From Thermoplasmatales archaeon (lineage in GTDB: Archaea > Thermoplasmatota > E2 > DHVEG-1), in the NCBI GenBank assembly GCA_020350825.1, contig CP070724.1, forward strand, positions 1,675,169-1,739,168: DNA of 64,000 nt, given 5' to 3'. Position 1 is the stretch's first letter. Every line of letters starts with the position of its first letter. Made by a program: the position numbers and the translations under genes. Below, one piece after another: positions 1-8,092 of this stretch. The notes beneath the pieces are model-generated. The model did no database searches. It saw nothing but the letters and a program-made list of their open reading frames with translations, and was not told the origin of the DNA.

Positions 1-38
1 AAGGTTTTAATCCATTTATCAGAGGGGAAACGCACCAT
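1..38 (-). CDS. SCP2-like lipid-binding protein, 5' fragment cut by window edge
   Basis: Only the first twelve codons are visible, reading MVRFPSDKWIKT. They closely resemble the first residues of the SCP2-type protein at 1415-1828 (MVKFLSEEWIEI), so I infer a second paralogue. The ATG at 36-38 follows the stop of the LuxE-like gene by a few bases, and a GGAGG ribosome binding site lies at 49-53 inside the 3' end of that gene. This would make it the last visible member of the same minus-strand operon. The identification rests on twelve residues and needs the flanking sequence. Confidence 0.5.
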   Translation of the reverse strand, partial: MVRFPSDKWIKT

Positions 39-43
39 CGGTT

Positions 44-1399
44 TTATTCCTCCTGCATCAATTCTGCCATTACAGCTGCACAACCTCGTCCTTCAACACC
101 AGGTAACCTAGAAACTTCAACATCAAGTACTGGACCCTCTCGACTACAAACTGGGCATTTTCTCAAAAGTTTCACTCTGTCACCTGTGATAATAAAACCA
201 GGATAACTTTCAGGTATGGGATCTATAAAAGCAAAACGGCCAAACTCATTATATCCAATTGGATTTAGTTCCTCATTCAAAACAATTGGGATTACTGTTG
301 GAGGGACATGCTTATAATGACCTTCGCAACTTAGAAAAATTGAGCTGCATTCGGACATAGCATAAACATCGTGATATCGATCTTGTGTAATTCCGAGAAT
401 ATTTTCCACTTTTTCTCTGAAGATTTCTTCAGGTGCCCGTTTGTCTTCTTCAGCCTTCCAACCGCCACCTGTAAGTACTTGACTATCTGGAAGTTTTACC
501 TTTCTTCCCTCTTTTATCATTTTTTCTAAAATACGATTAAGCCAAAATGGTGGACCTGCAATATTTGCTCTCCTTCCCTCTTTTTCTAAATTTTCTAGAA
601 GATTAATTATTTTTGCATCAGATCTTTTCTGAACCATTGGGCTGAGCTTTGACATTGCTTTTGCCTTAAGTTTTTCTTTAATCCCAATTGCTTCATTACG
701 TTGCATCCGTAAAAATGATGTAGTAATTTTTGTATCCTCTAGTGCTACATGGATATTTTCAGGATCGTATAAATCATATGCTATTCCAAAGAGACTTGCT
801 ATTGTAAGATTGGTTAAACGAGGATCTGGAATTAGTAAAATAACAGTATCATTCGGGTTATAATCCATTAGTTCAACAACAGATCTCATTGCATTGTATT
901 TTAAACGATTCCATGAGCCAGTATCACGTGGAATAAAACTAAAGCGACCACTAGTACCGCTGGTAAACATGATACTTACGCCTTTTTTATTGAACTCTTC
1001 AATAACGTTATCATGATCTGGAGTTTCTGTTCTAAACGTAGGCATCGGAGTGGAGCCTGTATATACATTATCTAACCAATTGAGAAATCCTTTACCTTCA
1101 GGATAATCCTTAAAAAATGAATCTGGTACAAGTGGAATTTTGTTGAAATCTTCCTTAGATTTTATAGCATCTGGGGTAATTTTGTTTACCCCACATAACC
1201 GACGATAGAGGGTGTTGTTTTCATAATGATGATTGAAGCTGTATTTTATGGCATCAAAGGTTAATTCTGCTGTACTTTGGTAATTTTTAAAATAGATATT
1301 TTGTGTGAAAAGAGCTTTATCAATTGGTGTCCAATTTTCTTTTAAAGGAATGAATTTTCCTATCCTTTTTTCAAATTCTAAAGCTGCTTTAGGTATCAT
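44..1399 (-). CDS. LuxE-like acyl-protein synthetase / adenylate-forming enzyme
   Basis: A 451-residue protein of the LuxE / phenylacetate-CoA-ligase-like branch of adenylate-forming enzymes. The phosphate-binding loop FTSGTSG is at residues 145-151, LTGGGWK at 309-315, YAMSEC at 346-351 and ITGDRV at 404-409. A CPVC pair at 415-418 and Cys440 in RGC near the C terminus are notable, because LuxE passes its acyl group through a C-terminal cysteine. Family knowledge suggests activation of a carboxylic acid to acyl-AMP and transfer to a thiol. The substrate is unknown. It lies 15 bases after an SCP2-type lipid carrier and in the same operon as an Fe-S/FAD oxidoreductase, which suggests a long-chain or isoprenoid acid. 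A coenzyme F390 synthetase-like role is the main alternative. Confidence 0.7.
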   Translation of the reverse strand: MIPKAALEFEKRIGKFIPLKENWTPIDKALFTQNIYFKNYQSTAELTFDAIKYSFNHHYENNTLYRRLCGVNKITPDAIKSKEDFNKIPLVPDSFFKDYPEGKGFLNWLDNVYTGSTPMPTFRTETPDHDNVIEEFNKKGVSIMFTSGTSGRFSFIPRDTGSWNRLKYNAMRSVVELMDYNPNDTVILLIPDPRLTNLTIASLFGIAYDLYDPENIHVALEDTKITTSFLRMQRNEAIGIKEKLKAKAMSKLSPMVQKRSDAKIINLLENLEKEGRRANIAGPPFWLNRILEKMIKEGRKVKLPDSQVLTGGGWKAEEDKRAPEEIFREKVENILGITQDRYHDVYAMSECSSIFLSCEGHYKHVPPTVIPIVLNEELNPIGYNEFGRFAFIDPIPESYPGFIITGDRVKLLRKCPVCSREGPVLDVEVSRLPGVEGRGCAAVMAELMQEE

Positions 1400-1414
1400 T
1401 TTTTAAATCACTTT

Positions 1415-1828
1415 TTAATCTTCAAATTCATCTGTTATTTCTGTCAGCGCTACAATTACTCCATCAAGTGGCTTTATTAATTTAAGTGCCTGCAATTTAC
1501 TACCCTTGACCTTTAATCTATTTTTTAAAACAGCTATCCCCAGGCTCATTTCGCCTTTGAGAACGCTTTTATAAGTTCCATAGTTGCCTCTTACTTCATA
1601 AATAGCTTCTTTTTCCTCAAAAGTATTACCAGTATTTACAATAAAATCCTTTAATTTTCCGTCCTCAAGTTCAAGGTAGAAATTCATCGTTATATCGTCT
1701 GGGGGAATATGCTCTACCACTCCAAGCAATGATGTAGTAATACTTCTTAGGTCTTTTTCTGGATCGAGTTTTTCAAGCATATAATTTTTACCAATCTCAA
1801 TCCATTCTTCTGAAAGAAATTTCACCAT
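1415..1828 (-). CDS. SCP2 sterol-binding-like domain protein
   Basis: A 137-residue single-domain protein. The C-terminal pattern, with a strand-rich stretch around residues 65-110 (GDLT-like turns, LKGEMSLG, KLQALKLIKPL), matches the SCP2 fold, a small alpha/beta domain with a hydrophobic tunnel that binds lipids or acyl-CoA-like molecules. There is no signal peptide or membrane segment, so it should be cytosolic. The ATG at 1826-1828 is 5 bases downstream of the preceding stop, with a GGGAGA site just upstream. Between an adenylating enzyme and a redox enzyme, it may present a hydrophobic substrate to one of them. No catalytic residues are recognised. Confidence 0.7.
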   Translation of the reverse strand: MVKFLSEEWIEIGKNYMLEKLDPEKDLRSITTSLLGVVEHIPPDDITMNFYLELEDGKLKDFIVNTGNTFEEKEAIYEVRGNYGTYKSVLKGEMSLGIAVLKNRLKVKGSKLQALKLIKPLDGVIVALTEITDEFED

Positions 1829-1833
1829 AATTA

Positions 1834-3798
1834 TCAGTCTCCCAAAACAGTATCAATTAATTCATCAAACAGTTCTTCTTCTTCCTCGGAAATTCCCTCA
1901 GGTATTGGATACATGACATGTTCTTTTCGATATATTCCCTTGAAAAGATAGTTTAGAATCGTCAGTCCCTTACCCATTACCAAAGTTTCTTTCATTGATT
2001 CAATGAGAGACTTGCTTACTCTTTCACATTCATCTGGATTGTTATGATCATAATAATAGTCATATTCCATATAAGCAAACTTTCCATGATCAAGTGGACT
2101 AATAAAACCAAGAGTATGTTCTAAATTATATTTTTCTCCCATCTCATCAAACATCTTAATCCAGTTAATATAATGATCTTCATCACCAGTCCACATAGCT
2201 GCTCCTGGACCCATGAACATTTGCTGTCTCATCATTCTTGTTGGAAGTATTCGGAATGCATGTAACCAAACGATATCAGTCATTTCTGGTTTAGAATATA
2301 CTTTTGTGAAAAACTCTTGGAGATCCTCATCAAAAACTTTAGCAACATTTTCAGGTGAAGGATCTAATGCTTTTTCTAGATGTTTTCTCATTGGTCCTGC
2401 AAATATCGCTTTGAGTGGATCATCTTCTTCAGAGAGTATTTTCATAAATTCACTATCTCTAAGACTTGTAAATCTAGGTGCACCCAATATCAAACTTTTC
2501 ATTAAGGATTCATCTATTGTATAATCTACCATATCTTCGACTATTTTTTTATCATCTTTATTACAAACAACAGCTACTACATAGTTAAGTTTCAGATAAT
2601 TTTTACATACATAATTAAAATCTTTTGAGATTTGTAGAGTTGGACTTAGAAATTCTGCCAGATATTTTCGTGAAAGAACTGCAAGTGATAATCCTACATC
2701 ACGTTTTCCTAATTTTATTAAAAGTCTATATGCATCTCTTATATTATCAAAGGGTACTAGTACAGCTTTTTCATCATCCCAAACAGGATGAAGTTTAACA
2801 AACGCTTCTGTTAATATAAAATTTGGACAAAGAGTTAGATTTGTAAAACCTGGTTCCGTAGAATATGGATTTTTCCTCTCCCAATCACTATGTTTTTGAA
2901 TATTTCCTTCTTCATCTACTGTTGTTAAATCAATAAAGTTGTCTGCCATAGCACCATATTTGTTCCCCCAAGTTGAAATAATTCCAGTTGTTAAAATATT
3001 TGAACAAACATGAGCTCCTGCTTCTGCAGCAAGTGCCCTTAATTTATGTCCGAGTGCTTCTTTTTGAAGTTCAAACATGGTAATTCCGGCACCTACAGTT
3101 GCAGTTTGGCTTTCAGGATGAATCTCGAGTTTTTTCAATCTATACATATCAATAATTATTCCTTTCTCAAGTGAAATACCTTTTACTAAAACAGTTGGGG
3201 CAGCTGCTGAAAATGCAGTTCCACCACTTCGTGGTTGATAAGGGATATTATTTTTAATAGCGAATTTGACAATTTTTGAAACTTGTTCTGTATTTTCTGG
3301 CATTACTATATAATAATTTAATTCAGCATCTCTTGGAACAATAGTCATTGTGTAGGATGAAATTATAACGGGATCATTAGTTGCCCATTTCTCTCCAACA
3401 ATTTCACGAAGTCCTTGTAAAATATCGTCCTCAGGAATTTTTTGAAATTCACTTTCATCTAATCCATCGACATACTCTTTCAAAGCTCTAGCAACTTTTT
3501 CTGGTCGTAATTGAGTTGTAAAATTACATTGTTTATCACAAAAACCACAAAAATTACATGAATTGACAATATCTTTCAATGCCTCTGTTGGCTTAATACG
3601 ACCTGAATCTAATTGTTTAGCAATTTCCATACGACCCTGTGGCCAATAAGCTAAAAAACCATGTTTTCTACCTGCTGAGCATACACCGGAACCAAGAAAA
3701 TCAAATCTACACATACCACAATGGGTACCTTTTTTAGCTATAACAACTGCTTCTTCAAAAGATGTTTTTTCGAAAGTTAAAACATTATCTGATGTCAT
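1834..3798 (-). CDS. Fe-S / FAD-linked oxidoreductase (GlpC-like N-terminus, GlcD-like FAD domain)
   Basis: A 654-residue fusion. The N-terminal region has cysteines at 27, 30 and 40, then a classic 4Fe-4S motif CNFCGFCDKQC at residues 81-91. An FAD-binding type 4 (PCMH) domain follows from about 140 to 330, including PRSGGTAFSAAAP and ICTTGIISTW-like glycine-rich turns. The C-terminal half resembles the substrate/cap domain of glycolate oxidase, D-lactate dehydrogenase and alkyl-DHAP synthase relatives. Putting the Fe-S module before the FAD module is unlike the separate GlcD/GlcF arrangement. I chose ATG 3798 because a GGGGGGT ribosome binding site sits immediately upstream. An upstream TTG would place that site inside the gene. 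It is first in an operon with SCP2-type and LuxE-like genes. The substrate is unknown. Confidence 0.75.
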   Translation of the reverse strand: MTSDNVLTFEKTSFEEAVVIAKKGTHCGMCRFDFLGSGVCSAGRKHGFLAYWPQGRMEIAKQLDSGRIKPTEALKDIVNSCNFCGFCDKQCNFTTQLRPEKVARALKEYVDGLDESEFQKIPEDDILQGLREIVGEKWATNDPVIISSYTMTIVPRDAELNYYIVMPENTEQVSKIVKFAIKNNIPYQPRSGGTAFSAAAPTVLVKGISLEKGIIIDMYRLKKLEIHPESQTATVGAGITMFELQKEALGHKLRALAAEAGAHVCSNILTTGIISTWGNKYGAMADNFIDLTTVDEEGNIQKHSDWERKNPYSTEPGFTNLTLCPNFILTEAFVKLHPVWDDEKAVLVPFDNIRDAYRLLIKLGKRDVGLSLAVLSRKYLAEFLSPTLQISKDFNYVCKNYLKLNYVVAVVCNKDDKKIVEDMVDYTIDESLMKSLILGAPRFTSLRDSEFMKILSEEDDPLKAIFAGPMRKHLEKALDPSPENVAKVFDEDLQEFFTKVYSKPEMTDIVWLHAFRILPTRMMRQQMFMGPGAAMWTGDEDHYINWIKMFDEMGEKYNLEHTLGFISPLDHGKFAYMEYDYYYDHNNPDECERVSKSLIESMKETLVMGKGLTILNYLFKGIYRKEHVMYPIPEGISEEEEELFDELIDTVLGD

Positions 3799-4091
3799 AT
3801 TACCCCCCAAATTATAATTTATATGGAGAATTATACCCTTCTCACTATTAAAACTTTCCCCTTAGTCCTTAACAAAATATCTAGATTGTTGAAAAATAGA
3901 TACTAAAATAAAGAACATGCAAAGAGAATTATGTAAAATATCAGTTATGATAATGATTGTTAATCTTTATTTTTTTAAACTGAGATTAAAAGATGAAAAA
4001 AGGAAAATAATATTAAATGGGATAAGGGTAAATGCTATATATTACAACCTTATTCAGGACTTACTTTATAATTTCCTAGAGGTAAAATATA

Positions 4092-4547
4092 ATGGCTCGT
4101 ATGCATGCTAGAAGAAAAGGAAAATCAGGGTCTACCCATCCTATTAGAAAGAAACATCCTGAATGGAGTTCACTTAACCCTAGAGAAATAGAGGCGAGGA
4201 CCATAGAACTGGCAAAGAGTGAGAAAACCACAAGCGAGATAGGAATGATTTTACGAGACCAATATGCTATTCCAGATGTAAAAATTGCTACAGGTAAAAA
4301 GATTATGCAGATACTAGAAAAAAACAACATTAAATCCGAGATACCAGAAGATTTAAGAAATCTTATACGAACTGCTTTAAAGTTAAGAAAACATCTTGAT
4401 GTGAATAAAAAGGATTTGAAAAATAAAAGGAATTTACAGCTTACCGAGTCAAAGATAAGACGTCTTACAAAATACTATCATGCAGAACATAGGCTCCCAA
4501 AAGGTTGGAAATACAGTCCTGCCCAAGCGAAACTGATGTTTGAATAA
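4092..4547 (+). CDS. rps15: 30S ribosomal protein S15 (uS15)
   Basis: A 151-residue archaeal/eukaryotic-type uS15. It opens with the highly basic MARMHARRKGKSGS segment, and the helical core that binds the 16S rRNA central domain ends in HRLPKGWKYSPAQAKLMF. The archaeal form is longer than the roughly 89-residue bacterial protein, as here. A GAGGT site about eight bases upstream of ATG and a TTTATAAT box near 4066-4073 support the start. It heads a conserved archaeal neighbourhood with a RecJ-like nuclease and Pcc1. Confidence 0.95.
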   Translation: MARMHARRKGKSGSTHPIRKKHPEWSSLNPREIEARTIELAKSEKTTSEIGMILRDQYAIPDVKIATGKKIMQILEKNNIKSEIPEDLRNLIRTALKLRKHLDVNKKDLKNKRNLQLTESKIRRLTKYYHAEHRLPKGWKYSPAQAKLMFE

Positions 4548-4564
4548 TCACTATCTTTTTTAGG

Positions 4565-4573
4565 TAGTATAAG
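4565..4573 (+). promoter_or_regulatory. TATA box for the RecJ-like gene
   Basis: TAGTATAAG lies 16-24 bases upstream of the ATG at 4589, in the short gap after rps15. The spacing fits a leaderless or nearly leaderless archaeal transcript, so this gene probably has its own start site in addition to any readthrough from rps15. Confidence 0.5.
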
Positions 4574-4588
4574 TTTTTACTTTTAAAC

Positions 4589-5932
4589 ATGTCAGATGAT
4601 ATTTCAAAATTAAGCAAAAAAGCAGTAAAAATCGTTTTATCATTACCAAAGTCCACCAGGATAAGGGTTGTTTCTCATTATGATGCTGATGGAATTACTG
4701 CTGCAGGTATAATATGTAATGCTCTTTATCGTGAAGGCTATGATTTTCATGCAACGCTTATGAGAAATCCTTTTGATAAAGGTCTAGAAAGATTGTCAAA
4801 AGAAGAAAATGAACTGATTATCTTTTCTGATATGGGTAGCGGACAAATTGAAACTATAGAAAAACTTGGATGCAATGTGATTATTTTTGATCACCATCAG
4901 TATCTTAAGTCAGAAGTTGGGAGAAATGTTCTGCAAATAAATGCAAATCTGTGTGGAATAGATGGCAACTATGAAGCATCTGGCGCTACACTTAGCTCTC
5001 TCTTTGCAAAGATACTCAATGTTGATAACGAAGATTTATCTTCTCTGGCACTTGCTGGTGTGATTGGCGATAAGCAACATATTGGTGGCATTAGAGGTTT
5101 AAATAAAGAAATTTTAGTAAATTCTCTCAAGAAAGGATTTCTAAAAGAACAGATGGGTATCAAACTTTATGGAGATTCGATATTTGATGCACTCTATTTT
5201 TCAATTGACCCATACTACAAAAGTTTTTCTGGCAATAAAGATGAAATTGAAAGAATTCTCGGTAGAATAAATATTGATAAAAATCAAAAAATTGAAGATA
5301 TAGACAAGGACAAACTGATACGATTGCAGTCTTTTCTTTTATTCAAACTTATAAAAGCAGGTTGTCAAAATAATATTTTAGATGTTGCTATCAGTAAAAG
5401 ATATTTTTCCAAATCACTAGGTTGTGAATTGGAACGATATGCAGATCTTATAGATGCATGTGGGAAGAATGGTTATCGAAGTCTTGGATTGTCAATCTGT
5501 CTTGGTGATATTAATGCTTTCGAGGAGGCGAAATCCGTTGAAAAGGATTATAAACAAAAAATTCTTAATTATCTCATAGAATTAGAAGAAGGCAAGACAA
5601 GAGAAGCAGAAGGGATGAGGTACTTTTATAGTGATAGTTCCTCCCTCGGCGGCGTTGTTGCAGGAATTGCTATCAACTATATTCTTGATGAGAAAAAACC
5701 GCTGTTTTCGATTGCAAAAAAAGAAGATGAAATCCATGTCTCTTGTAGAGGTAATCAGAAACTTGTAAAGGAGGGATTGGATCTTGGAGATGCAATGAAA
5801 AAAGTCACTTCAGAATTAGGCGCATACGGAGGTGGACATAAGATTGCAGCAGGTGCTACCATAACTTCAGAAAAAGAAAAAGAGTTTTTAGAAAAAGTTG
5901 ATAAAATTCTTGTACAACAGTTAAAGGGATAG
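4589..5932 (+). CDS. RecJ-like single-strand exonuclease, DHH family (archaeal GAN type)
   Basis: A 447-residue DHH/DHHA1 phosphoesterase. The N-terminal domain has the metal-binding DADG in SHYDADGITAAG near residue 33, an SDMGSG motif near 81, and FDHHQ near 101. The C-terminal DHHA1 domain ends with the glycine-rich GAYGGGHKIAAGA. In Thermococcales the counterpart binds GINS in the replisome (GAN), degrades single-stranded DNA and relates to eukaryotic Cdc45. All catalytic aspartates and histidines that I can identify are intact, so an active nuclease is expected rather than a Cdc45-like inactive form. It follows rps15 and is followed after one base by pcc1. Confidence 0.9.
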   Translation: MSDDISKLSKKAVKIVLSLPKSTRIRVVSHYDADGITAAGIICNALYREGYDFHATLMRNPFDKGLERLSKEENELIIFSDMGSGQIETIEKLGCNVIIFDHHQYLKSEVGRNVLQINANLCGIDGNYEASGATLSSLFAKILNVDNEDLSSLALAGVIGDKQHIGGIRGLNKEILVNSLKKGFLKEQMGIKLYGDSIFDALYFSIDPYYKSFSGNKDEIERILGRINIDKNQKIEDIDKDKLIRLQSFLLFKLIKAGCQNNILDVAISKRYFSKSLGCELERYADLIDACGKNGYRSLGLSICLGDINAFEEAKSVEKDYKQKILNYLIELEEGKTREAEGMRYFYSDSSSLGGVVAGIAINYILDEKKPLFSIAKKEDEIHVSCRGNQKLVKEGLDLGDAMKKVTSELGAYGGGHKIAAGATITSEKEKEFLEKVDKILVQQLKG

Positions 5933-5933
5933 T

Positions 5934-6158
5934 ATGAAAGTGTCTTGTAAGGTAATTTTTAAATACAATAATTCAGAGAAAACAGAGAAGGTTCTACGTT
6001 CCATCAAAGTCGATGATTTTAATTTTGTTAGATCCAAGTTGAACAGGAATAGGCTTGAGGTATTAATTGAAAGTAAATCTGTGTCATCACTTATTCATAC
6101 GCTAGATGACTATCTGGCTTGTATATCTGTTGCTGAAAAGATAATAGATAAGAATTAA
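5934..6158 (+). CDS. pcc1: KEOPS complex subunit Pcc1
   Basis: A 74-residue protein with the Pcc1 pattern: an N-terminal strand, a central R-S-I-K-V-D-D stretch, and the conserved VLIESKSVSSLIHTLDDYL segment. Pcc1 is the dimerisation subunit of KEOPS, which works with Kae1, Bud32 and Cgi121 to install t6A37 in tRNAs. The start is one base after the RecJ-like stop, so the two genes are co-transcribed. The rps15-recJ-pcc1 order is a recurrent archaeal arrangement. Confidence 0.85.
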   Translation: MKVSCKVIFKYNNSEKTEKVLRSIKVDDFNFVRSKLNRNRLEVLIESKSVSSLIHTLDDYLACISVAEKIIDKN

Positions 6159-6163
6159 GTATA

Positions 6164-6171
6164 CTTATATT
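6164..6171 (+). promoter_or_regulatory. TATA box for serS
   Basis: CTTATATT lies 15-22 bases upstream of the serS ATG at 6186, with no ribosome binding site between them. This indicates a leaderless transcript. Confidence 0.5.
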
Positions 6172-6185
6172 ATAACTATCTAAAC

Positions 6186-7691
6186 ATGAGATTTGATTTA
6201 GAAGCACATTTTACATTTAGCAGTGACATATCTTCCATAAAAAAAGATATGGAGAAATTTATTTCTGATGCTAACGAAGATTTGATAAAAAAACATTATA
6301 AGGAAATTGCTAATATTGAAATTTTTAAGATTGAAAAAAACTCGTTATTTCTCAACATTGTTTCTTATGGAAACTTTCGTCCACATAATGCATTACTTCA
6401 GATAAAAAACTCTCTAGGTAAAGAACTCGGTAAAAAATATCATATTGGGATTAGAGAAATAGATATACATGATTACAAAATAGAATTTGGATTAGAACAA
6501 AAACCTTTGAAAGATATATCTATTCCTTTTGCCAAAGTAAAATCAAAAGGAAAACAAGTAACAATTATATTGCAAAATGTTTCTGAGGAGTTTTTAAGAA
6601 GAAACTATATTGACAGAATGATTAAGGTTGTAAAAGAGAAGGTTGAAAACCAGTATTATGAAGGGAAAGGGGAATTCTGGGAGTCTATATGGGAATCAGA
6701 AGAAAAAAAACCTATTTGGGCAAAAGATCCGACAGAAGAAATGGTCGACCTTGGTTGGCTAAAACAAGGCCCTACGAAGGGAAAATGGTTTTATCGACCT
6801 CAAATCGCAGCAATATTGAGGACTATGGAAGAAATAGCCATAAACGAAGTATTGAAACCTCTTGGTTTTCAAGAGATTATAGAATCTTATGTAGTTCCCT
6901 TTGACATTTGGTTGAAAACCGGGCATTTGGAAGGCATGCCTGGCGAGTTTTATTATGTTGCAGAGCCAACAACTCGGGATGTTGAAAAATGGCAGAGATT
7001 CATTGATCTTACTAAGATTACAAAGGAGATATCATTTGATGAATTAAACAAGAATCTGAGCACTCCACATGCGGGGATTTGCTATGCTCAGTGTCCAGTT
7101 ATCTACTGGTCTTTTAAAGGTAAAACAATATCAGAAAAATCCCTCCCAATCTTGGTTTATGATAAAACTGCTGTTTCTGCTAGATATGAATCTGGAGGAA
7201 GGCACGGCATAGAACGGGTTGATGAATTTCACCGCATCGAACCAGTTTACATTGGAACGAGAGAGCAGCTCCTTAATCTTCGCGAGAAGTTATTGGAAAG
7301 ATATAAGCATGTTTTCAACAATATTTTTGATCTTGAATGGCGTATGGCATGGGTTACTCCTTGGTATATGCAACAAGCAGGAAAAATTGGTGATGATAGC
7401 ATACAACAAGATACTGGCACCATCGATTTTGAAGCATATATGCCTTATCGTGGCAGCCGTAAAGAATCAGAATGGCTTGAATTTCTAAATCTGAGTATCC
7501 TTGGAGACAAGTACATCAAAGCATTCAACATAAAAGCTCAGAAAAGTGAACTCTGGAGTGGGTGTTCAGGCATTGGACTTGAAAGATGGGCAATTGCATT
7601 TTTAGCGCAAAAAGGATTAGATCCTAAGAAATGGCCACCAGGTTTTAAAAGCTATATGAAAGAACTACCTAAAGGCATTGAATTTTTATGA
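6186..7691 (+). CDS. serS: Seryl-tRNA synthetase, methanogen (type 2) form
   Basis: A 501-residue class II synthetase whose whole length aligns by eye with the rare methanogen-type SerRS rather than the common bacterial/eukaryotic type. It has the unusual N-terminal tRNA-binding domain (about 1-165), then a catalytic core with the zinc-site region ICYAQCP near residue 298, and motif 3 GCSGIGLERW near 459. In this family an active-site zinc held by two cysteines and a glutamate recognises the serine amino group. Candidate ligands are Cys in AQCP, Glu in HRIEPV and Cys in SGCSG. The rare form is best known from methanogens, so its presence is informative about ancestry. No second serS is visible here. 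Confidence 0.9.
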   Translation: MRFDLEAHFTFSSDISSIKKDMEKFISDANEDLIKKHYKEIANIEIFKIEKNSLFLNIVSYGNFRPHNALLQIKNSLGKELGKKYHIGIREIDIHDYKIEFGLEQKPLKDISIPFAKVKSKGKQVTIILQNVSEEFLRRNYIDRMIKVVKEKVENQYYEGKGEFWESIWESEEKKPIWAKDPTEEMVDLGWLKQGPTKGKWFYRPQIAAILRTMEEIAINEVLKPLGFQEIIESYVVPFDIWLKTGHLEGMPGEFYYVAEPTTRDVEKWQRFIDLTKITKEISFDELNKNLSTPHAGICYAQCPVIYWSFKGKTISEKSLPILVYDKTAVSARYESGGRHGIERVDEFHRIEPVYIGTREQLLNLREKLLERYKHVFNNIFDLEWRMAWVTPWYMQQAGKIGDDSIQQDTGTIDFEAYMPYRGSRKESEWLEFLNLSILGDKYIKAFNIKAQKSELWSGCSGIGLERWAIAFLAQKGLDPKKWPPGFKSYMKELPKGIEFL

Positions 7692-7695
7692 AAAT

Positions 7696-8046
7696 ATGAG
7701 TAAAAAGAACTTATCAACATATAAGAGAAAATACCAAGCATTTAGACATCACGCCTGGGCAGGTCTAGGATTTCTCTCAGTATTACTAGCTATTAGAGTT
7801 ATTTATCCAGAATCTTCTGGTATATTAACACCGATAATTTTTATATTGATTATATACGTCGTGGTTGCTTTACTCTTAACATACAGATATCGGGCAGGGG
7901 TTTCTGTTAAAGAAGAGGTTATACAGGTTCAACCATCAAGTAAAGTCGAGAAAGAAATAATAAGAGCCGATGTTGAAAAAGAAAGATTAAAGATAGAGAA
8001 GAAAAAAGCAAAGGCTGAAGTGAAAGCAAAGAAAAAAAATAAATAA
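7696..8046 (+). CDS. Small two-helix membrane protein with lysine-rich coiled tail
   Basis: A 116-residue protein that I do not recognise. Two hydrophobic helices (about residues 19-37 and 44-63) are followed by a highly charged tail of alternating Glu and Lys that is probably helical, ending in a lysine cluster. I chose ATG 7696 over an upstream TTG at 7678 that would overlap serS. The tail should face the cytoplasm and could contact nucleic acid or ribosomes, but that is speculation. It sits between serS and a PGF-CTERM membrane protein. Confidence 0.65.
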   Translation: MSKKNLSTYKRKYQAFRHHAWAGLGFLSVLLAIRVIYPESSGILTPIIFILIIYVVVALLLTYRYRAGVSVKEEVIQVQPSSKVEKEIIRADVEKERLKIEKKKAKAEVKAKKKNK

Positions 8047-8062
8047 AAATATGGAAAAAACC

Positions 8063-8070
8063 TTTAAATA
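8063..8070 (+). promoter_or_regulatory. TATA box for the PGF-CTERM membrane protein
   Basis: TTTAAATA, preceded by the purine-rich AAAAAACC (BRE-like), ends 22 bases before the ATG at 8093. There is no ribosome binding site in the interval, so the transcript is predicted to be leaderless. Confidence 0.6.
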
Positions 8071-8092
8071 GAAATCACTATCCTAGCGCTGT

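Noticed and set aside
2213-2524. Plus-strand frame of 103 codons inside the Fe-S/FAD oxidoreductase
   Set aside because: The opposite strand carries a conserved enzyme through this region. No independent signal is present.
3917-4111. Short plus-strand frame upstream of rps15
   Set aside because: It overlaps the S15 start and promoter region, is very rich in Ile, Asn and Lys codons as expected for AT-rich spacer, and has no family signal.
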